A DNA stretch of 64,000 bases from Pseudomonas koreensis (GCF_024169245.1 NZ_JALJWP010000001.1:558001-622000); one strand, 5' to 3'. Positions 6,935 through 16,736 are shown, counted from the stretch's first letter. Program-made: numbers and translations. The notes: generated from the letters alone by a model not told the origin.

Positions 6935-7811
6935 GTCGGTAGAACCTGTCCAGTAAGCCAGGGAGTGCGGCACGCCAGGCGCGCGGCTTGATCCCGAAAG
7001 TGTGGAGAATTTTCTTGCAGGCCAGCACCGCGTGTTGTGGCTCTTCGGCAGCGTCCGGTCGCGCGGCGTGTGCCTGCGCGGTCGGTGCTTCGATCGCTAG
7101 CGGATGCAGGCTGCGTGCTTCGGTGAGAATCGCCTGGCCCAGCGCCAGCGGCGTGGTCGCTTCGTGGCCGGCGTAATGATAAGTGCCCCACAGCGGCGCG
7201 GCGCAGTCGAGTTGCTTGAGTACGGAAATGATCACCCGCGCCGCGTCATCGACCGGCGTGGGATTGCCGCGACGGTCATCGGCCAGCAGCAACTCTTCTG
7301 GTTTTTCCGCACGAGCGAGGAAGCGTCCGAGAGTGCCGTCCGGGCTGTCGTCGAGCAGCCAGCCAAAGCGCAGCAGCACATGTTGCGGGCAGGTTGCGCG
7401 AACGCTTTGTTCGATGCGCCACAAGGCCTGACCGCGCAGGCCCAGCGGCACCGGTTCGTCTTTTTCGCTGTAAGCCGTGGCCCGCGAGCCATCGAATACG
7501 CGATAGCTGGATGGTTGCACAAGGACGATGTTGTGGTGCTGGCACAGTTCGGCCAGACGCTCGATGGCGCGTTCCTGGCCGGTCATGCGGCTTTCGCTCA
7601 CACTCTCGGCCTGGAACCAGTCGAAATAGTAGGCGAGGTTGATCAACGCATCGGGACGGGTGTCGTCGAGCAGTTGTGTGAGGCTCGCGGCATCCCAGCC
7701 GTTTTCGGGCGGGCGGGGGGCGAGGAAACCGATGTCTTCTTCCGCACCGAGGCGAATCAGCGCCTGCCCAAGGGCATTTCCGCCGCCCAGTAACATAAGG
7801 CGCATTCGCAT
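6927..7811 (-). CDS. RmlD-fold sugar-nucleotide-binding protein lacking the YxxxK pair
   Basis: A 294-residue SDR-superfamily protein resembling dTDP-4-dehydrorhamnose reductase (RmlD). It has the N-terminal Rossmann motif LGGGNALGQALI, the 'PDALINLAYYFDW' region corresponding to RmlD's strand 4, and PSSYRVFDG corresponding to its S-T-D-YVFDG motif. Where RmlD has P-x-N-x-YGxTKxxxE, this protein reads VPLGLRGQALWRIE, so both the catalytic Tyr and Lys appear replaced. It may therefore not be a normal reductase; a binding, scaffold or altered-chemistry role is possible. The start at 7811 is tentative (MRMRLML also offers 7805), with no strong ribosome-binding site. It is followed by the overlapping epimerase. 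Confidence 0.7.
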   Translation of the reverse strand: MRMRLMLLGGGNALGQALIRLGAEEDIGFLAPRPPENGWDAASLTQLLDDTRPDALINLAYYFDWFQAESVSESRMTGQERAIERLAELCQHHNIVLVQPSSYRVFDGSRATAYSEKDEPVPLGLRGQALWRIEQSVRATCPQHVLLRFGWLLDDSPDGTLGRFLARAEKPEELLLADDRRGNPTPVDDAARVIISVLKQLDCAAPLWGTYHYAGHEATTPLALGQAILTEARSLHPLAIEAPTAQAHAARPDAAEEPQHAVLACKKILHTFGIKPRAWRAALPGLLDRFYRHG

Positions 7812-7967
7812 AGAGTCAGCAGGCCCAGTCTGATTGGAACGATGGCTTTGACGACGGCACGCATGGCGCCGTGGTCGATCATTGCCGGAATCGTTGCATT
7901 TTGCGGGTTTAGTGCGCAACCGTCATCCGTAAAGTGTAGATCCGCAGATTTGCAGCGCTCCGGTTGG

Positions 7968-8040
7968 CCCTTTCGCGAGCAAGCTCGCTCCCACAAGTGA
8001 GATGCGTTCCCCTGTGGGAGCGAGCTTGCTCGCGAAGGGG
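7968..8040. repeat. REPIN-like doublet, type C (GTGGGAGCGAGCTTGCTCGC)
   Basis: Inverted arms at 7968-7995 and 8013-8040 pair with one mismatch. Each arm itself contains the short palindromic GAGCAAGCTC/GAGCTTGCTC core. This is the classical REP doublet of fluorescent pseudomonads, mobilised in trans by RAYT transposases; none is encoded in this window. It lies between the divergent RmlD-like gene and lhr. Confidence 0.85.
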
Positions 8041-8108
8041 CTCTGCCAGCCGCTGAAGATCCCCAGCGGTACTTGCATCTTCCCGCCCCCGCCCGCATAA
8101 CTTCTGTC

Positions 8109-11100
8109 ATGAATCTGCCCCTCCCCGCCGACAGCGCTCTGGCCGGCTTTCACCCCGCCGTCAGCGCCTGGTTCAGCAAGACTTTCCCGGCGGTCACTGC
8201 CGCTCAGGCCCGTGCGTGGCCGTTGATCCGCCAGCGCCGGTCGACGCTGATCGCGGCGCCCACGGGTTCGGGGAAAACCCTGACCGCGTTTCTTGCCGTG
8301 CTCGATGAGCTTGTGCACCGCGGCCTGGAAAACCCCGACGGCCTGCCCGCCGAAACCCTGGTGGTCTACGTCTCGCCGTTGAAAGCGCTGTCCAACGACA
8401 TCCAGATCAACCTGCAGAATCCGCTCGCCGGCATCACCGCGCAATTGCGCGAAATGGGCCTGCCCGAGCTGACCATCACCACCGCCGTACGCACCGGCGA
8501 CACGCCGCAGAAAGACCGCGCCGCCATGCGCAAGACCGCGCCGCACATACTGGTGACCACGCCGGAATCGCTGTACGTGCTGCTCGGCTCGGAATCCGGG
8601 CGCAAGATGCTCGGCACCACGCGTACGGTGATCATCGACGAAATCCATGCCATGGCCGCCGGCAAGCGCGGCAGTCATCTGTCCTTGAGCCTGGAGCGTT
8701 TGCAAGCACTCTGCGCCGAGCCGCTGACCCGGATCGGCCTGTCCGCCACACAGAAACCGGTCGAGGCGGTGGCGCAGTTTCTGGTCGGTCATGATCGCCC
8801 CTGCGAAATCGTCGACATCGGCCACGCCCGCCCTCGGGATCTGGGCATCGAAGTGCCGCCGGTGCCGTTGTCGGCGGTGATGGCCACCGATGTCTGGGGC
8901 TTGGTGTATGACCGCCTCGCCGAGCTCGCTCGCGAGCACCGCACCACACTGATTTTCGTCAACACCCGACGCCTCGCCGAACGCCTGAGCCGGCATCTGA
9001 GCGAACGTCTCGGCAAGCAGGCGGTGGCGGCGCACCATGGCAGCCTCGCCAAGGAATTTCGCCTCGACGCCGAACAACGGCTCAAGCGCGGCGAGCTGCA
9101 AGTGTTGATCGCCACCGCGTCGCTGGAGTTGGGCATCGATATTGGCGAAGTCGATCTGGTCTGTCAGATCAGCTCGCCGCGCTCGATTGCCGCGTTTCTG
9201 CAACGGGTCGGCCGTTCCGGGCACCAGGTCGGCGGCACGCCCAAGGGCCGTCTGTTCGCCACCACCCGCGACGACCTGATCGAATGCGCCGCTCTGCTCG
9301 ACTGCGTGCGCCGCGGCGAGCTCGATATGCTGCACATCCCGGAAAAACCGCTCGACGTGCTGGCGCAGCAGATCATTGCCGAAGTCAGTTGTCAGGAATG
9401 GTCGGAGGATGCCTTGTTGGCGATGTTCCGTCGCGCCTGGCCATACCGCGATGTCGATGAAAAACACTATCAGGCCCTGCTGAGCATGCTCGCCGAAGGC
9501 TACAACGGTCGCCAGGGCATCCGCAGCGCCTACCTGCACCGCGACGCCGTCAGCCGCACTTTGCGCGGCCGGCGTGGCGCGCAGCTGACCGCCGTGACCA
9601 GTGGCGGGACCATTCCGGACAACGCCGACTACAGCGTGCTGCTCGAACCGCAGGGCTTGAACATCGGCAGCGTCAACGAAGATTTCGCGGTGGAAAGTAT
9701 CGCCGGCGATGTGTTCCAGCTCGGCAACACCTCATACCGCATTTTGCGGGTAGAAAGCGGCAAGGTCCGCGTTGAGGACGCGCAAGGCATGCCGCCGACC
9801 ATTCCGTTCTGGCTCGGCGAAGCGCCGGGGCGCAGCGACGAACTGTCGGCCGCCGTCGCGCGTCTGCAAGGGCAGCTGGATGAGCTGCTCAGCGCCAGCC
9901 CCGGCAATCTGCAACCGGCGCTCGACTGGCTGACCGCGACACTTGGCCTCAACCTCGCCAGCGCCGAGCAACTGGTCGAATATCTGGCCCGCGCGCGGCA
10001 AACCCTCGGCGCCCTGCCCTCGCAGGACACGCTGTTGATGGAGCGGTTTTTCGACGAGTCCGGCGGCACCCAACTGATCATCCACACGCCGTTCGGCAGC
10101 CGTATCAACCGCGCCTGGGGCCTGGCCTTGCGCAAGCGTTTCTGCCGCACCTTCAACTTTGAATTGCAGGCCGCTGCCAGCGAAGACGCGATCGTGCTGT
10201 CGCTGTCCACCAGCCACAGTTTCGAGCTCGACGAAGTCTGGCGTTACCTGCACAGCAACAGCGCCGAACACACGCTCATCCAGGCCGTGCTCGATGCGCC
10301 GTTATTCGGCGTGCGCTGGCGCTGGAATGCCGGGGTGGCGCTGGCGTTGCCGCGCTTTACCGGCGGACGCAAAGTCGCCCCGCAGCTGCAACGGATGAAA
10401 AGCGAAGACCTGATCGCCAGCGTGTTTCCCGACCAGATCGCCTGCCTGGAAAACCTCGCCGGCGAGCGCGAAGTCCCCGAGCATCCGCTGGTGGAACAGA
10501 CCCTTGACGATTGCCTGCACGAAGCGATGGACAGCGAAGGCTGGCTGACCCTGCTGCGGCGCATGGAGCGTGGCGAAGTACGGCTGATCAGCCGCGACCT
10601 GCCGGCGCCGTCGCCACTGGCGGCGGAAATCCTCAGCGCCCGGCCGTACACTTTTCTCGACGACGCGCCGCTTGAGGAGCGCCGCACGCAAGCGGTGATC
10701 AACCGGCGCTGGAGCGATCCGCAATCGACCGACGACCTCGGCGCGCTGGACGCCGATGCGATCACCGCCGTGCGCGAAGAAGCCTGGCCGTCGCCCGACT
10801 CCATGGATGAAATGCACGAAGCGCTGATGAGCCTTACCTGCATCAGTGACGCCGAAGCGCGAGCCAACACGGCTTGGCTGGATTGGTTGCAAGCGCTGAT
10901 GGCCAGCGGGCGCGCCTGTCTGCTGCGGATCGACGCTGAGCATCAGTTATGGCTGCCTCGCGAGCGGCTGAGTTGCCTGCAAGCGCTTTATCCACAGGCG
11001 ACGTTGGCGAGCGCAGCGGTAGAGCTACCCGGATTCGACGAAGCGTGGACATTCGATGAGGCCCTGATCGAAGTGATCCGCGCCCGCCTCGGTGCGTTCG

Positions 11101-12395
11101 GGCCAATCCCGTTGCCTGCTATCGCCGAACCGCTCGCCCTGCCAACCGCGCAAGTCAATCAGGCCCTCGCGCAACTGGAACGCGAAGGCTATGTGTTGCG
11201 TGGCCAGTTCACGCCGAACAGCGCGATTGAAGAATGGTGCGAACGCCATCTGCTGGCGCGCATTCATCGCTACACGGTCAAGCGCCTGCGCCGGGAAATC
11301 GAACCGGTGGCGTTGCAGGACTTCATGCGTTTTCTGTTCGACTGGCAGCATCTGACGCCGGCCACTCAGGGTCAGGGCAGCGCAGTGCTGCCAGCTATTG
11401 TCGGGCAGTTCGAAGGCTATCCGGCGGCCGCTTCGGCATGGGACAGCGACATCCTGCCGGCCCGCCTCAAGGACTATTCGCCGAGCTGGCTGGATGAACT
11501 GTGCCGCAACGGCAAACTGGTGTGGACGCGCATCAGTGCGCGGCAGAAAGTCAGCGGCTCAGCATTGCGCAGTACGCCGATTGTCCTGCTGCCGCGCAGT
11601 CAGGTGGGTTTGTGGAGTGCGCTGGCTGAACAGACCCCAGTGAGTGAGTTATCGCCGAAAACACAGAAAGTATTCGAGGCGCTGAGTCAGCACGGCGCAC
11701 TGTTTTTCGATGAGCTGATTCATGAAGCGCGCCTGCTGCGCAGCGAACTGGAAATCGCCTTGCAGGAACTGGTCGCCGCAGGTTTGGTGAACGCCGACAG
11801 CTTCGCCGGTCTGCGCGCGCTGATCACCCCGGCGAGCAAGCGCCAGCAACGCAGCAGTCGGCGCGGGCGCGGCGCGTTTATCGGCGGCATGGACGATGCC
11901 GGACGCTGGGCATTGCTGCGCCGTGGAACAACCGTGGATGCGGCCGAGACACTTGAACATGTGGCAATGACCCTGCTGCGCCGCTACGGCGTGGTGTTCT
12001 GGCGCTTGCTGGAACGGGAGGCGGACTGGCTGCCGAGCTGGCGCGAATTGCTGCGTACTTTTCATCGGCTGGAAGCCCGGGGCGAGATTCGTGGCGGACG
12101 GTTTGTCAGTGGTCTGGCGGGCGAGCAATTTGCGCTGCCGGAGGCGATTCCGCTTTTGCGCGAAGTACGCCGCCGCCCGCAGGACGGCAGTCTGGTGGCG
12201 GTGTGCGGAGTTGATCCGCTGAATCTGGCGGGGACGCTGTTGCCTGGGGTGAAAGTGCCGGCGCTGGTGAGTAATCGGCTGGTGTATCGCGATGGGATTC
12301 CAGTGGCCGCGATGGTTGCGGGCAAGCCGCAGGTTTGGGTAGAGGCGGATCAGGTGGCCATGGAGCAGATAGGCCGGAAGTTGATCCGCAATTGA
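8109..12395 (+). CDS. lhr: Full-length ATP-dependent DNA helicase Lhr
   Basis: A 1428-residue superfamily-2 helicase. Walker A is APTGSGKT (about residues 50-57), motif Ia region VYVSPLKALSNDIQ, motif II IIDEIHAMA (DEIH), motif III SATQ, motif V region ATASLELGIDIG, and motif VI QRVGRSGHQ. After the helicase core come winged-helix and Lhr-specific domains, then the long C-terminal extension found in E. coli-type Lhr (about 1500 aa) but absent from short 'Lhr-Core' proteins. Lhr translocates 3'-5' on single-stranded DNA and unwinds RNA:DNA hybrids; the C-terminal part has been linked to uracil-DNA glycosylase activity in other bacteria. The metallophosphoesterase gene that often follows lhr elsewhere is absent; a REPIN follows instead. 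ATG 8109 (MNLPLPADS) is the family-like start. Confidence 0.93.
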   Translation: MNLPLPADSALAGFHPAVSAWFSKTFPAVTAAQARAWPLIRQRRSTLIAAPTGSGKTLTAFLAVLDELVHRGLENPDGLPAETLVVYVSPLKALSNDIQINLQNPLAGITAQLREMGLPELTITTAVRTGDTPQKDRAAMRKTAPHILVTTPESLYVLLGSESGRKMLGTTRTVIIDEIHAMAAGKRGSHLSLSLERLQALCAEPLTRIGLSATQKPVEAVAQFLVGHDRPCEIVDIGHARPRDLGIEVPPVPLSAVMATDVWGLVYDRLAELAREHRTTLIFVNTRRLAERLSRHLSERLGKQAVAAHHGSLAKEFRLDAEQRLKRGELQVLIATASLELGIDIGEVDLVCQISSPRSIAAFLQRVGRSGHQVGGTPKGRLFATTRDDLIECAALLDCVRRGELDMLHIPEKPLDVLAQQIIAEVSCQEWSEDALLAMFRRAWPYRDVDEKHYQALLSMLAEGYNGRQGIRSAYLHRDAVSRTLRGRRGAQLTAVTSGGTIPDNADYSVLLEPQGLNIGSVNEDFAVESIAGDVFQLGNTSYRILRVESGKVRVEDAQGMPPTIPFWLGEAPGRSDELSAAVARLQGQLDELLSASPGNLQPALDWLTATLGLNLASAEQLVEYLARARQTLGALPSQDTLLMERFFDESGGTQLIIHTPFGSRINRAWGLALRKRFCRTFNFELQAAASEDAIVLSLSTSHSFELDEVWRYLHSNSAEHTLIQAVLDAPLFGVRWRWNAGVALALPRFTGGRKVAPQLQRMKSEDLIASVFPDQIACLENLAGEREVPEHPLVEQTLDDCLHEAMDSEGWLTLLRRMERGEVRLISRDLPAPSPLAAEILSARPYTFLDDAPLEERRTQAVINRRWSDPQSTDDLGALDADAITAVREEAWPSPDSMDEMHEALMSLTCISDAEARANTAWLDWLQALMASGRACLLRIDAEHQLWLPRERLSCLQALYPQATLASAAVELPGFDEAWTFDEALIEVIRARLGAFGPIPLPAIAEPLALPTAQVNQALAQLEREGYVLRGQFTPNSAIEEWCERHLLARIHRYTVKRLRREIEPVALQDFMRFLFDWQHLTPATQGQGSAVLPAIVGQFEGYPAAASAWDSDILPARLKDYSPSWLDELCRNGKLVWTRISARQKVSGSALRSTPIVLLPRSQVGLWSALAEQTPVSELSPKTQKVFEALSQHGALFFDELIHEARLLRSELEIALQELVAAGLVNADSFAGLRALITPASKRQQRSSRRGRGAFIGGMDDAGRWALLRRGTTVDAAETLEHVAMTLLRRYGVVFWRLLEREADWLPSWRELLRTFHRLEARGEIRGGRFVSGLAGEQFALPEAIPLLREVRRRPQDGSLVAVCGVDPLNLAGTLLPGVKVPALVSNRLVYRDGIPVAAMVAGKPQVWVEADQVAMEQIGRKLIRN

Positions 12396-12413
12396 CGGCG
12401 TTTCTTTTGCCGC

Positions 12414-12480
12414 CATCGCGAGCAGGCTCACTCCTACATTTGGAATGCGTTCCCCTGTAGGAGTGAGCCTGCTCGCGATG
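12414..12480. repeat. REPIN-like doublet, type D (TGTAGGAGTGAGCCTGCTCGCGATG), copy 1
   Basis: Perfect 25-base inverted arms at 12414-12438 and 12456-12480. It lies between the convergent lhr and mscS-family genes, where it could stop transcription from both sides. The same sequence recurs at 24426-24515. Confidence 0.9.
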
Positions 12481-12509
12481 AGGCCGGGACATTCAACGCA
12501 CAGCTCAGA

Positions 12510-14612
12510 TCAGGTCCGCGACTCCTGCGGCACCTGCGCCGCAACCACCGCCCCCTCCTCCTGCCGCTTCGGCAACAGCACCTGCTGTGGATAAGTCTGC
12601 GCAAAATGCACATTCGCTGTGTTATCCACAAGCTTCTTCAAGCGCTGATTGAACGCGCGGCTCACCGCATACTGCCCACCGGACACCGTGCGGAATTGCG
12701 CCGTCAGTACCACGCCGTTCAAGTCCATCTTGTCCACCCCGAACACATCCAGCGGCCCTTGCAAGTTGTACTTGAGGAACGGGTCTTCGCGGATCGAATC
12801 ACCGGCCTCGCGGATCAGCTCGATGGCCTTGTCGACATCGGTGTCGTAGGTGAACTGCACCGAGAAAAACGCAAAAGCGAACTGCCGCGATTGGTTGGTC
12901 ACAGCCTTGATCTGCCCAAACGGCACCGAATGCACAAAACCCTTGCCGTCACGCAGGCGCAGGGTACGGATGGTCAAGCCTTCGACAGTGCCGGCGTGAC
13001 CGGAATCGAGCACCACCCAGTCGCCGATCGACAGGGTGTCTTCGATGATGATGAACAGCCCGGTGATCACATCCTGCACCAGTTGCTGCGAGCCGAAACC
13101 GATGGCCAGACCGACGACGCCGGCACCGGCCAATAGCGGCGCGACGTTGATGCCGAGATTGGCCATGGTAGTAATCGCGCAGATCACCACGAGGATGATT
13201 TTGATCGCGTTGCGCAGCAACGGCAGGATGGTTTTCACCCGCGTGCTCGGCTGGCGCGCTGCGCGTTTGCTGACCGGTGGTTTCAGCGCTTCCTGAATCG
13301 CCGTATCGAGCACCACCCACAGCAGCCACGTCACCAGGAAGATCAGACCAATGCTGCTCAAGGCGTTGCTGATCGCTCGGCCGACCGTGCTGCTCTGGGC
13401 GAAATCGAGCAACGACACGCCCCAGATCCGCCCGAGGATATCGATAAAGACAATCGCCATGACGATCCGCAGCAACGCATGCAACAGGCTGAGAAAACGT
13501 TCCTTGTAGGCACTGCTGCGCTGGAGCGCCTCGGCCTTGCGCGACTTGAACAGGTGCTGCAACACGGTGCTGAGAAACACCGTGGCGATCAGCAGCACGG
13601 TAGTGAACAAGGCACAGCGCAGGGCTTTCTGATTGTCCTCGCCGATGCCGATCAGACTGACCGCCGAAACCAGCACCATCAGCACGATCGGCCAGTACCA
13701 CAGCCCGGAAAATATCCGCAGCGACTCTTGCAGCGACGGTTGTTTCAAACGCTGGGTCAACGGGCGATTACGGATCAGATGCGCCACCGGCCGGCGCAGG
13801 CGAATCACCAGCAAGCCGAAGATGACCGAGGCGATAAGTCCGGTGAACACGGCGATACTGCTGGTGATATTGCCGCCCAGTTGCCGGGCGATCTGCGGGC
13901 TGGTCAGGGCATCGCTGAGGGCGGCGAGAAAGCCGATCAGGAACAACGGGCGCGGGCAGTATTCACGGATGATTCGCGCGGCGGCGCGCTTGTGGCCAAC
14001 GTTGAACATCACCACCACGCACAACAACATCGACGTGGAAAAAATGCCGCTGCTGGTGGCGTAGGCCAGACACAGCGCCAGCGCGCGCCCCACCGAACCT
14101 TGCAAAAAGTGGCTGACATACAGCGTCAGCGGCAGGCAGATCAGTGCCGGCACGGTGTACGGCAGTACATAGCCGAGCAGGTCCTGACTGCGCTGGCGAG
14201 TGCGCAACCAGCGGCCCTCGCGCAGACGCTTGGCCAGCAGACTGCCAAGCACGGTCAACAGGGCGAAACTGCCCAGCCACACACCCGACAGCGTGAGGAA
14301 ATCCCCGGCCACGCTCCAGCCCGAGCGGTTCGACGGCTGCTTGACCAGCCGATCGACTTCATCCGCCGCACGGTCGGCGCGCAGACGCCAGGCGTCGACC
14401 AGATGTTCGTTGAGGTCAAGTTTGTCCTGCACATCGTCGATGCTCGTACTGATCGCCCCGAGCAGACCGCCCTGCACCAGCGGTTCGGGTTCGGCGGGTT
14501 TCTCCGCCGAGTCGGCGGGAGCCGGAACGCCCGGTAGCGCGGCGGCGTGCGATGTGTTGACGCCGAAGCACAGCAGCGCTCCCAGCAGAATGGCGATCCT
14601 GAAATTGCGCAA
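12510..14612 (-). CDS. MscS-family mechanosensitive ion channel, large YbiO-like form
   Basis: A 700-residue multi-spanning inner-membrane protein. The start is taken as TTG 14612, preceded by GGGAG 9 bases upstream and giving a clean signal peptide (LRNFRIAILLGALLCFGVNTSHAAA). The open frame continues upstream only through a MITE-like repeat. A short periplasmic stretch is followed by about ten membrane helices. The pore-lining MscS segment GAGVVGLAIGFGSQQLVQD leads into the beta domain (IGDWVVLDSGHAGTVEG) and a cytoplasmic cage domain. A large N-terminal membrane extension on an MscS core resembles E. coli YbiO. Such channels release solutes at hypo-osmotic shock. Confidence 0.88.
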   Translation of the reverse strand: MRNFRIAILLGALLCFGVNTSHAAALPGVPAPADSAEKPAEPEPLVQGGLLGAISTSIDDVQDKLDLNEHLVDAWRLRADRAADEVDRLVKQPSNRSGWSVAGDFLTLSGVWLGSFALLTVLGSLLAKRLREGRWLRTRQRSQDLLGYVLPYTVPALICLPLTLYVSHFLQGSVGRALALCLAYATSSGIFSTSMLLCVVVMFNVGHKRAAARIIREYCPRPLFLIGFLAALSDALTSPQIARQLGGNITSSIAVFTGLIASVIFGLLVIRLRRPVAHLIRNRPLTQRLKQPSLQESLRIFSGLWYWPIVLMVLVSAVSLIGIGEDNQKALRCALFTTVLLIATVFLSTVLQHLFKSRKAEALQRSSAYKERFLSLLHALLRIVMAIVFIDILGRIWGVSLLDFAQSSTVGRAISNALSSIGLIFLVTWLLWVVLDTAIQEALKPPVSKRAARQPSTRVKTILPLLRNAIKIILVVICAITTMANLGINVAPLLAGAGVVGLAIGFGSQQLVQDVITGLFIIIEDTLSIGDWVVLDSGHAGTVEGLTIRTLRLRDGKGFVHSVPFGQIKAVTNQSRQFAFAFFSVQFTYDTDVDKAIELIREAGDSIREDPFLKYNLQGPLDVFGVDKMDLNGVVLTAQFRTVSGGQYAVSRAFNQRLKKLVDNTANVHFAQTYPQQVLLPKRQEEGAVVAAQVPQESRT

Positions 14613-14680
14613 AACTCCGATCTCCCGTGGCTGAACAACCTGTAAGGAACTGATCGGTAATTGCGCGGCAAGTTCAAGAG

Positions 14681-14886
14681 CCCCCTCACCCCAGCCCTCT
14701 CCCCCAGGAGAGGGAGCCGACCGAGTTGCCTGATCCATCTCACCGACCTGCACGTCCCGAGTCGGACTCAGGTTCTGAAGACCATGAAGATCTGCTCCCT
14801 TCACAGTCGTACGCGATTTCAGGAGACATGAAGATCTGCTCCCTTCCCCCTCGCCCCCTTGGGGGAGAGGGTTGGGGTGAGGGGGT
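14681..14886. mobile_element. MITE-like element E, copy 2, with internal duplication
   Basis: Imperfect terminal inverted arms (CCCCTCACCCCAGCCCTCTC at the left, 14681-14719, matched by 14840-14886) flank a non-coding interior homologous to the reverse complement of the element at 5849-5997. A 19-base direct repeat (CATGAAGATCTGCTCCCTT) at 14783-14801 and 14827-14845 makes this copy about 57 bases longer than the first. It lies in the 403-base gap between the mscS-type gene and the DUF72 gene. The rest of that gap presumably holds their promoters, but none stands out. Confidence 0.65.
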
Positions 14887-15015
14887 AAGCTTTTGATCTT
14901 TGCCTTAAAGGCGATCACCACAGCCGACCGTCCGTAACACCACCGAAACTTTCCCGCCCCCGCCGCAGTCATCACAGAACAACGGCAACACGAGGACTTT
15001 CTACGGGAGGATGGG

Positions 15016-15942
15016 ATGGCGACGATTCACATCGGTATTTCAGGCTGGCGCTACACCCCGTGGCGCGGGGATTTCTACCCGAAGGGACTGGCGCAGAAGC
15101 GCGAATTGCAGTTCGCTTCCCGCGCGGTCAACAGCATTGAAATCAATGGATCGTTCTACGCCCTGCAACGTCCCGAACGTTACGCCCAGTGGTACGCCGA
15201 AACCCCCGATGACTTCGTCTTCAGCGTCAAGGCGCCGCGCTTCATCACCCACGTGCGCCGCCTGCGCGAAATCGAAAAACCCCTGGCGAACTTTTTTGCC
15301 TCCGGGGTGCTGGAGCTGAAGGAAAAACTCGGGCCGATCCTTTGGCAGTTTCCGCCGAACTTCAAATTCGATGCCGAGCGCTTCGACCAGTTTCTCGCGC
15401 AACTGCCCCACGATACCCAAGCCGCAGCCGCCCTCGCCCGCCAGCACGATTCGCATCTGCCCGGCCATGCCAGCGTCAAGGCCTGGCGCAAGAAGCCGCT
15501 GCGCCATGCGGTGGAAATCCGTCATGAAAGTTTCATCGACCCGGAATTCGTGCGCCTCTTGAAGCGCCATAACGTTGCACTGGTGGTCGCCGACACCGCC
15601 GGCAAATGGCCGTACCGCGAAGACCTCACCAGCGATTTCGTCTATCTGCGTTTGCACGGCGCCGAAGAACTCTACGCCAGCGGCTACTCCGAACAAGCGC
15701 TCAAGCGTTGGGCCAAGCGCATCGACGCCTGGCATCACGGTAAACAGCCAGACGACGCTCACCTGATAGCGCCCCGCCTGAAACCCCGCGCCCGCAAATC
15801 CCGCGAAGTGTTCTGCTACTTCGACAACGACATCAAAGTCCGTGCGCCCTACGACGCGCGCAACCTGTTGCAGCGCTTCGGCCTCGACAAAGAACTCGCT
15901 ACAACTCCCGGGCAAGTCGCCGCTGAAGGAGTTCTGTCATGA
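15016..15942 (+). CDS. DUF72 family TIM-barrel protein
   Basis: A 308-residue cytosolic protein of the DUF72 (YecE-like) family. It opens with the family's hallmark [18 protein letters not shown] and continues with [32 protein letters not shown] and [15 protein letters not shown]. The later strands contain AVEIRHESF and [15 protein letters not shown]72 proteins adopt a TIM-barrel fold like AP endonuclease 2/xylose isomerase enzymes, but no reaction is established. GGGAGGA lies 8 bases before the ATG. The stop overlaps the next start by 4 bases (ATGA), opening a four-gene coupled operon with phosphatase, ClsB and YbhN homologues. Confidence 0.85.
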   Translation: MATIHIGISGWRYTPWRGDFYPKGLAQKRELQFASRAVNSIEINGSFYALQRPERYAQWYAETPDDFVFSVKAPRFITHVRRLREIEKPLANFFASGVLELKEKLGPILWQFPPNFKFDAERFDQFLAQLPHDTQAAAALARQHDSHLPGHASVKAWRKKPLRHAVEIRHESFIDPEFVRLLKRHNVALVVADTAGKWPYREDLTSDFVYLRLHGAEELYASGYSEQALKRWAKRIDAWHHGKQPDDAHLIAPRLKPRARKSREVFCYFDNDIKVRAPYDARNLLQRFGLDKELATTPGQVAAEGVLS

Positions 15943-16736
15943 GCATTCCCGAACCGGTCGGTTTTACCGACGAAGGCTCCGTGGTTTCACCCTCGGTGCG
16001 CACATTTACCGTACTGACAGTCAACACCCACAAGGGCTTCACCGCGCTGAACCGGCGTTTCATTCTCCCGGAGCTGCGCGAAGCGGTGCGCAGTGTCGCC
16101 GCTGACGTGGTTTTTCTGCAGGAAGTCCACGGCACCCACGAGCAGCATCCGAAACGCTACGACAACTGGCCGACCATGCCGCAATACGAATTCCTCGCCG
16201 ACAGCCTCTGGCCGCAGTTCGCCTACGGGCGCAATGCCGTGTACCCGGCGGGCGACCACGGCAATGCGCTGCTGTCGAAATTTCAGATCATTCGCCACGA
16301 CAACCTCGACGTGTCGATCAGCGGCCATGAAAACCGTGGCCTGCTGCATTGCGTACTGCGCCTGCCCGGAGACGGCACTGAGGTGCATGCGATCTGCGTG
16401 CATCTGGGCCTGCGCGAAAGCCATCGCAACGCCCAGCTGGATCTGCTGCTGCAACGCCTCGCCGAACTGCCCGCCGATGCGCCGGTGATCGTCGCCGGCG
16501 ATTTCAATGACTGGCGCCAGCGCGCCGATGCGCAGCTCAAGCCCTGTGGCCTGCGTGAAGTGTTCGCTGAACACCACGGCAAACCGGCGCGCAGCTTTCC
16601 GGCGCGACTGCCGGCGCTGCGGCTCGACCGCATCTACGTGCGCAACCTCAAGGCCAGCCGGCCGAAAGTTTTGACCAACCGGCCTTGGTCGCACCTTTCC
16701 GACCACGCACCGTTATCGGTGGAGATTGAACTATGA
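15939..16736 (+). CDS. ybhP: Endonuclease/exonuclease/phosphatase family protein (YbhP-like)
   Basis: A 265-residue protein of the EEP superfamily (DNase I/sphingomyelinase fold). Visible motifs are LTVNTHKGF (metal-ligand Asn), [10 protein letters not shown] (metal-ligand Glu), VAGDFNDWR (catalytic Asp/Asn) and SDHAPL (catalytic Asp-His). No signal peptide is seen. In E. coli, ybhP lies directly before clsB (ybhO) and ybhN, the same order as here, so a function on lipids or phosphodiesters linked to phospholipid remodelling is more likely than DNA repair. The 4-bp overlaps on both sides indicate translational coupling. The substrate is unknown. Confidence 0.82.
   Translation: MSIPEPVGFTDEGSVVSPSVRTFTVLTVNTHKGFTALNRRFILPELREAVRSVAADVVFLQEVHGTHEQHPKRYDNWPTMPQYEFLADSLWPQFAYGRNAVYPAGDHGNALLSKFQIIRHDNLDVSISGHENRGLLHCVLRLPGDGTEVHAICVHLGLRESHRNAQLDLLLQRLAELPADAPVIVAGDFNDWRQRADAQLKPCGLREVFAEHHGKPARSFPARLPALRLDRIYVRNLKASRPKVLTNRPWSHLSDHAPLSVEIEL

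Noticed and set aside
7923..9539. 538-codon minus-strand open frame opposite lhr
   Set aside because: It covers the helicase core, whose motifs are intact on the plus strand, and its N-terminal extension runs through a REPIN.
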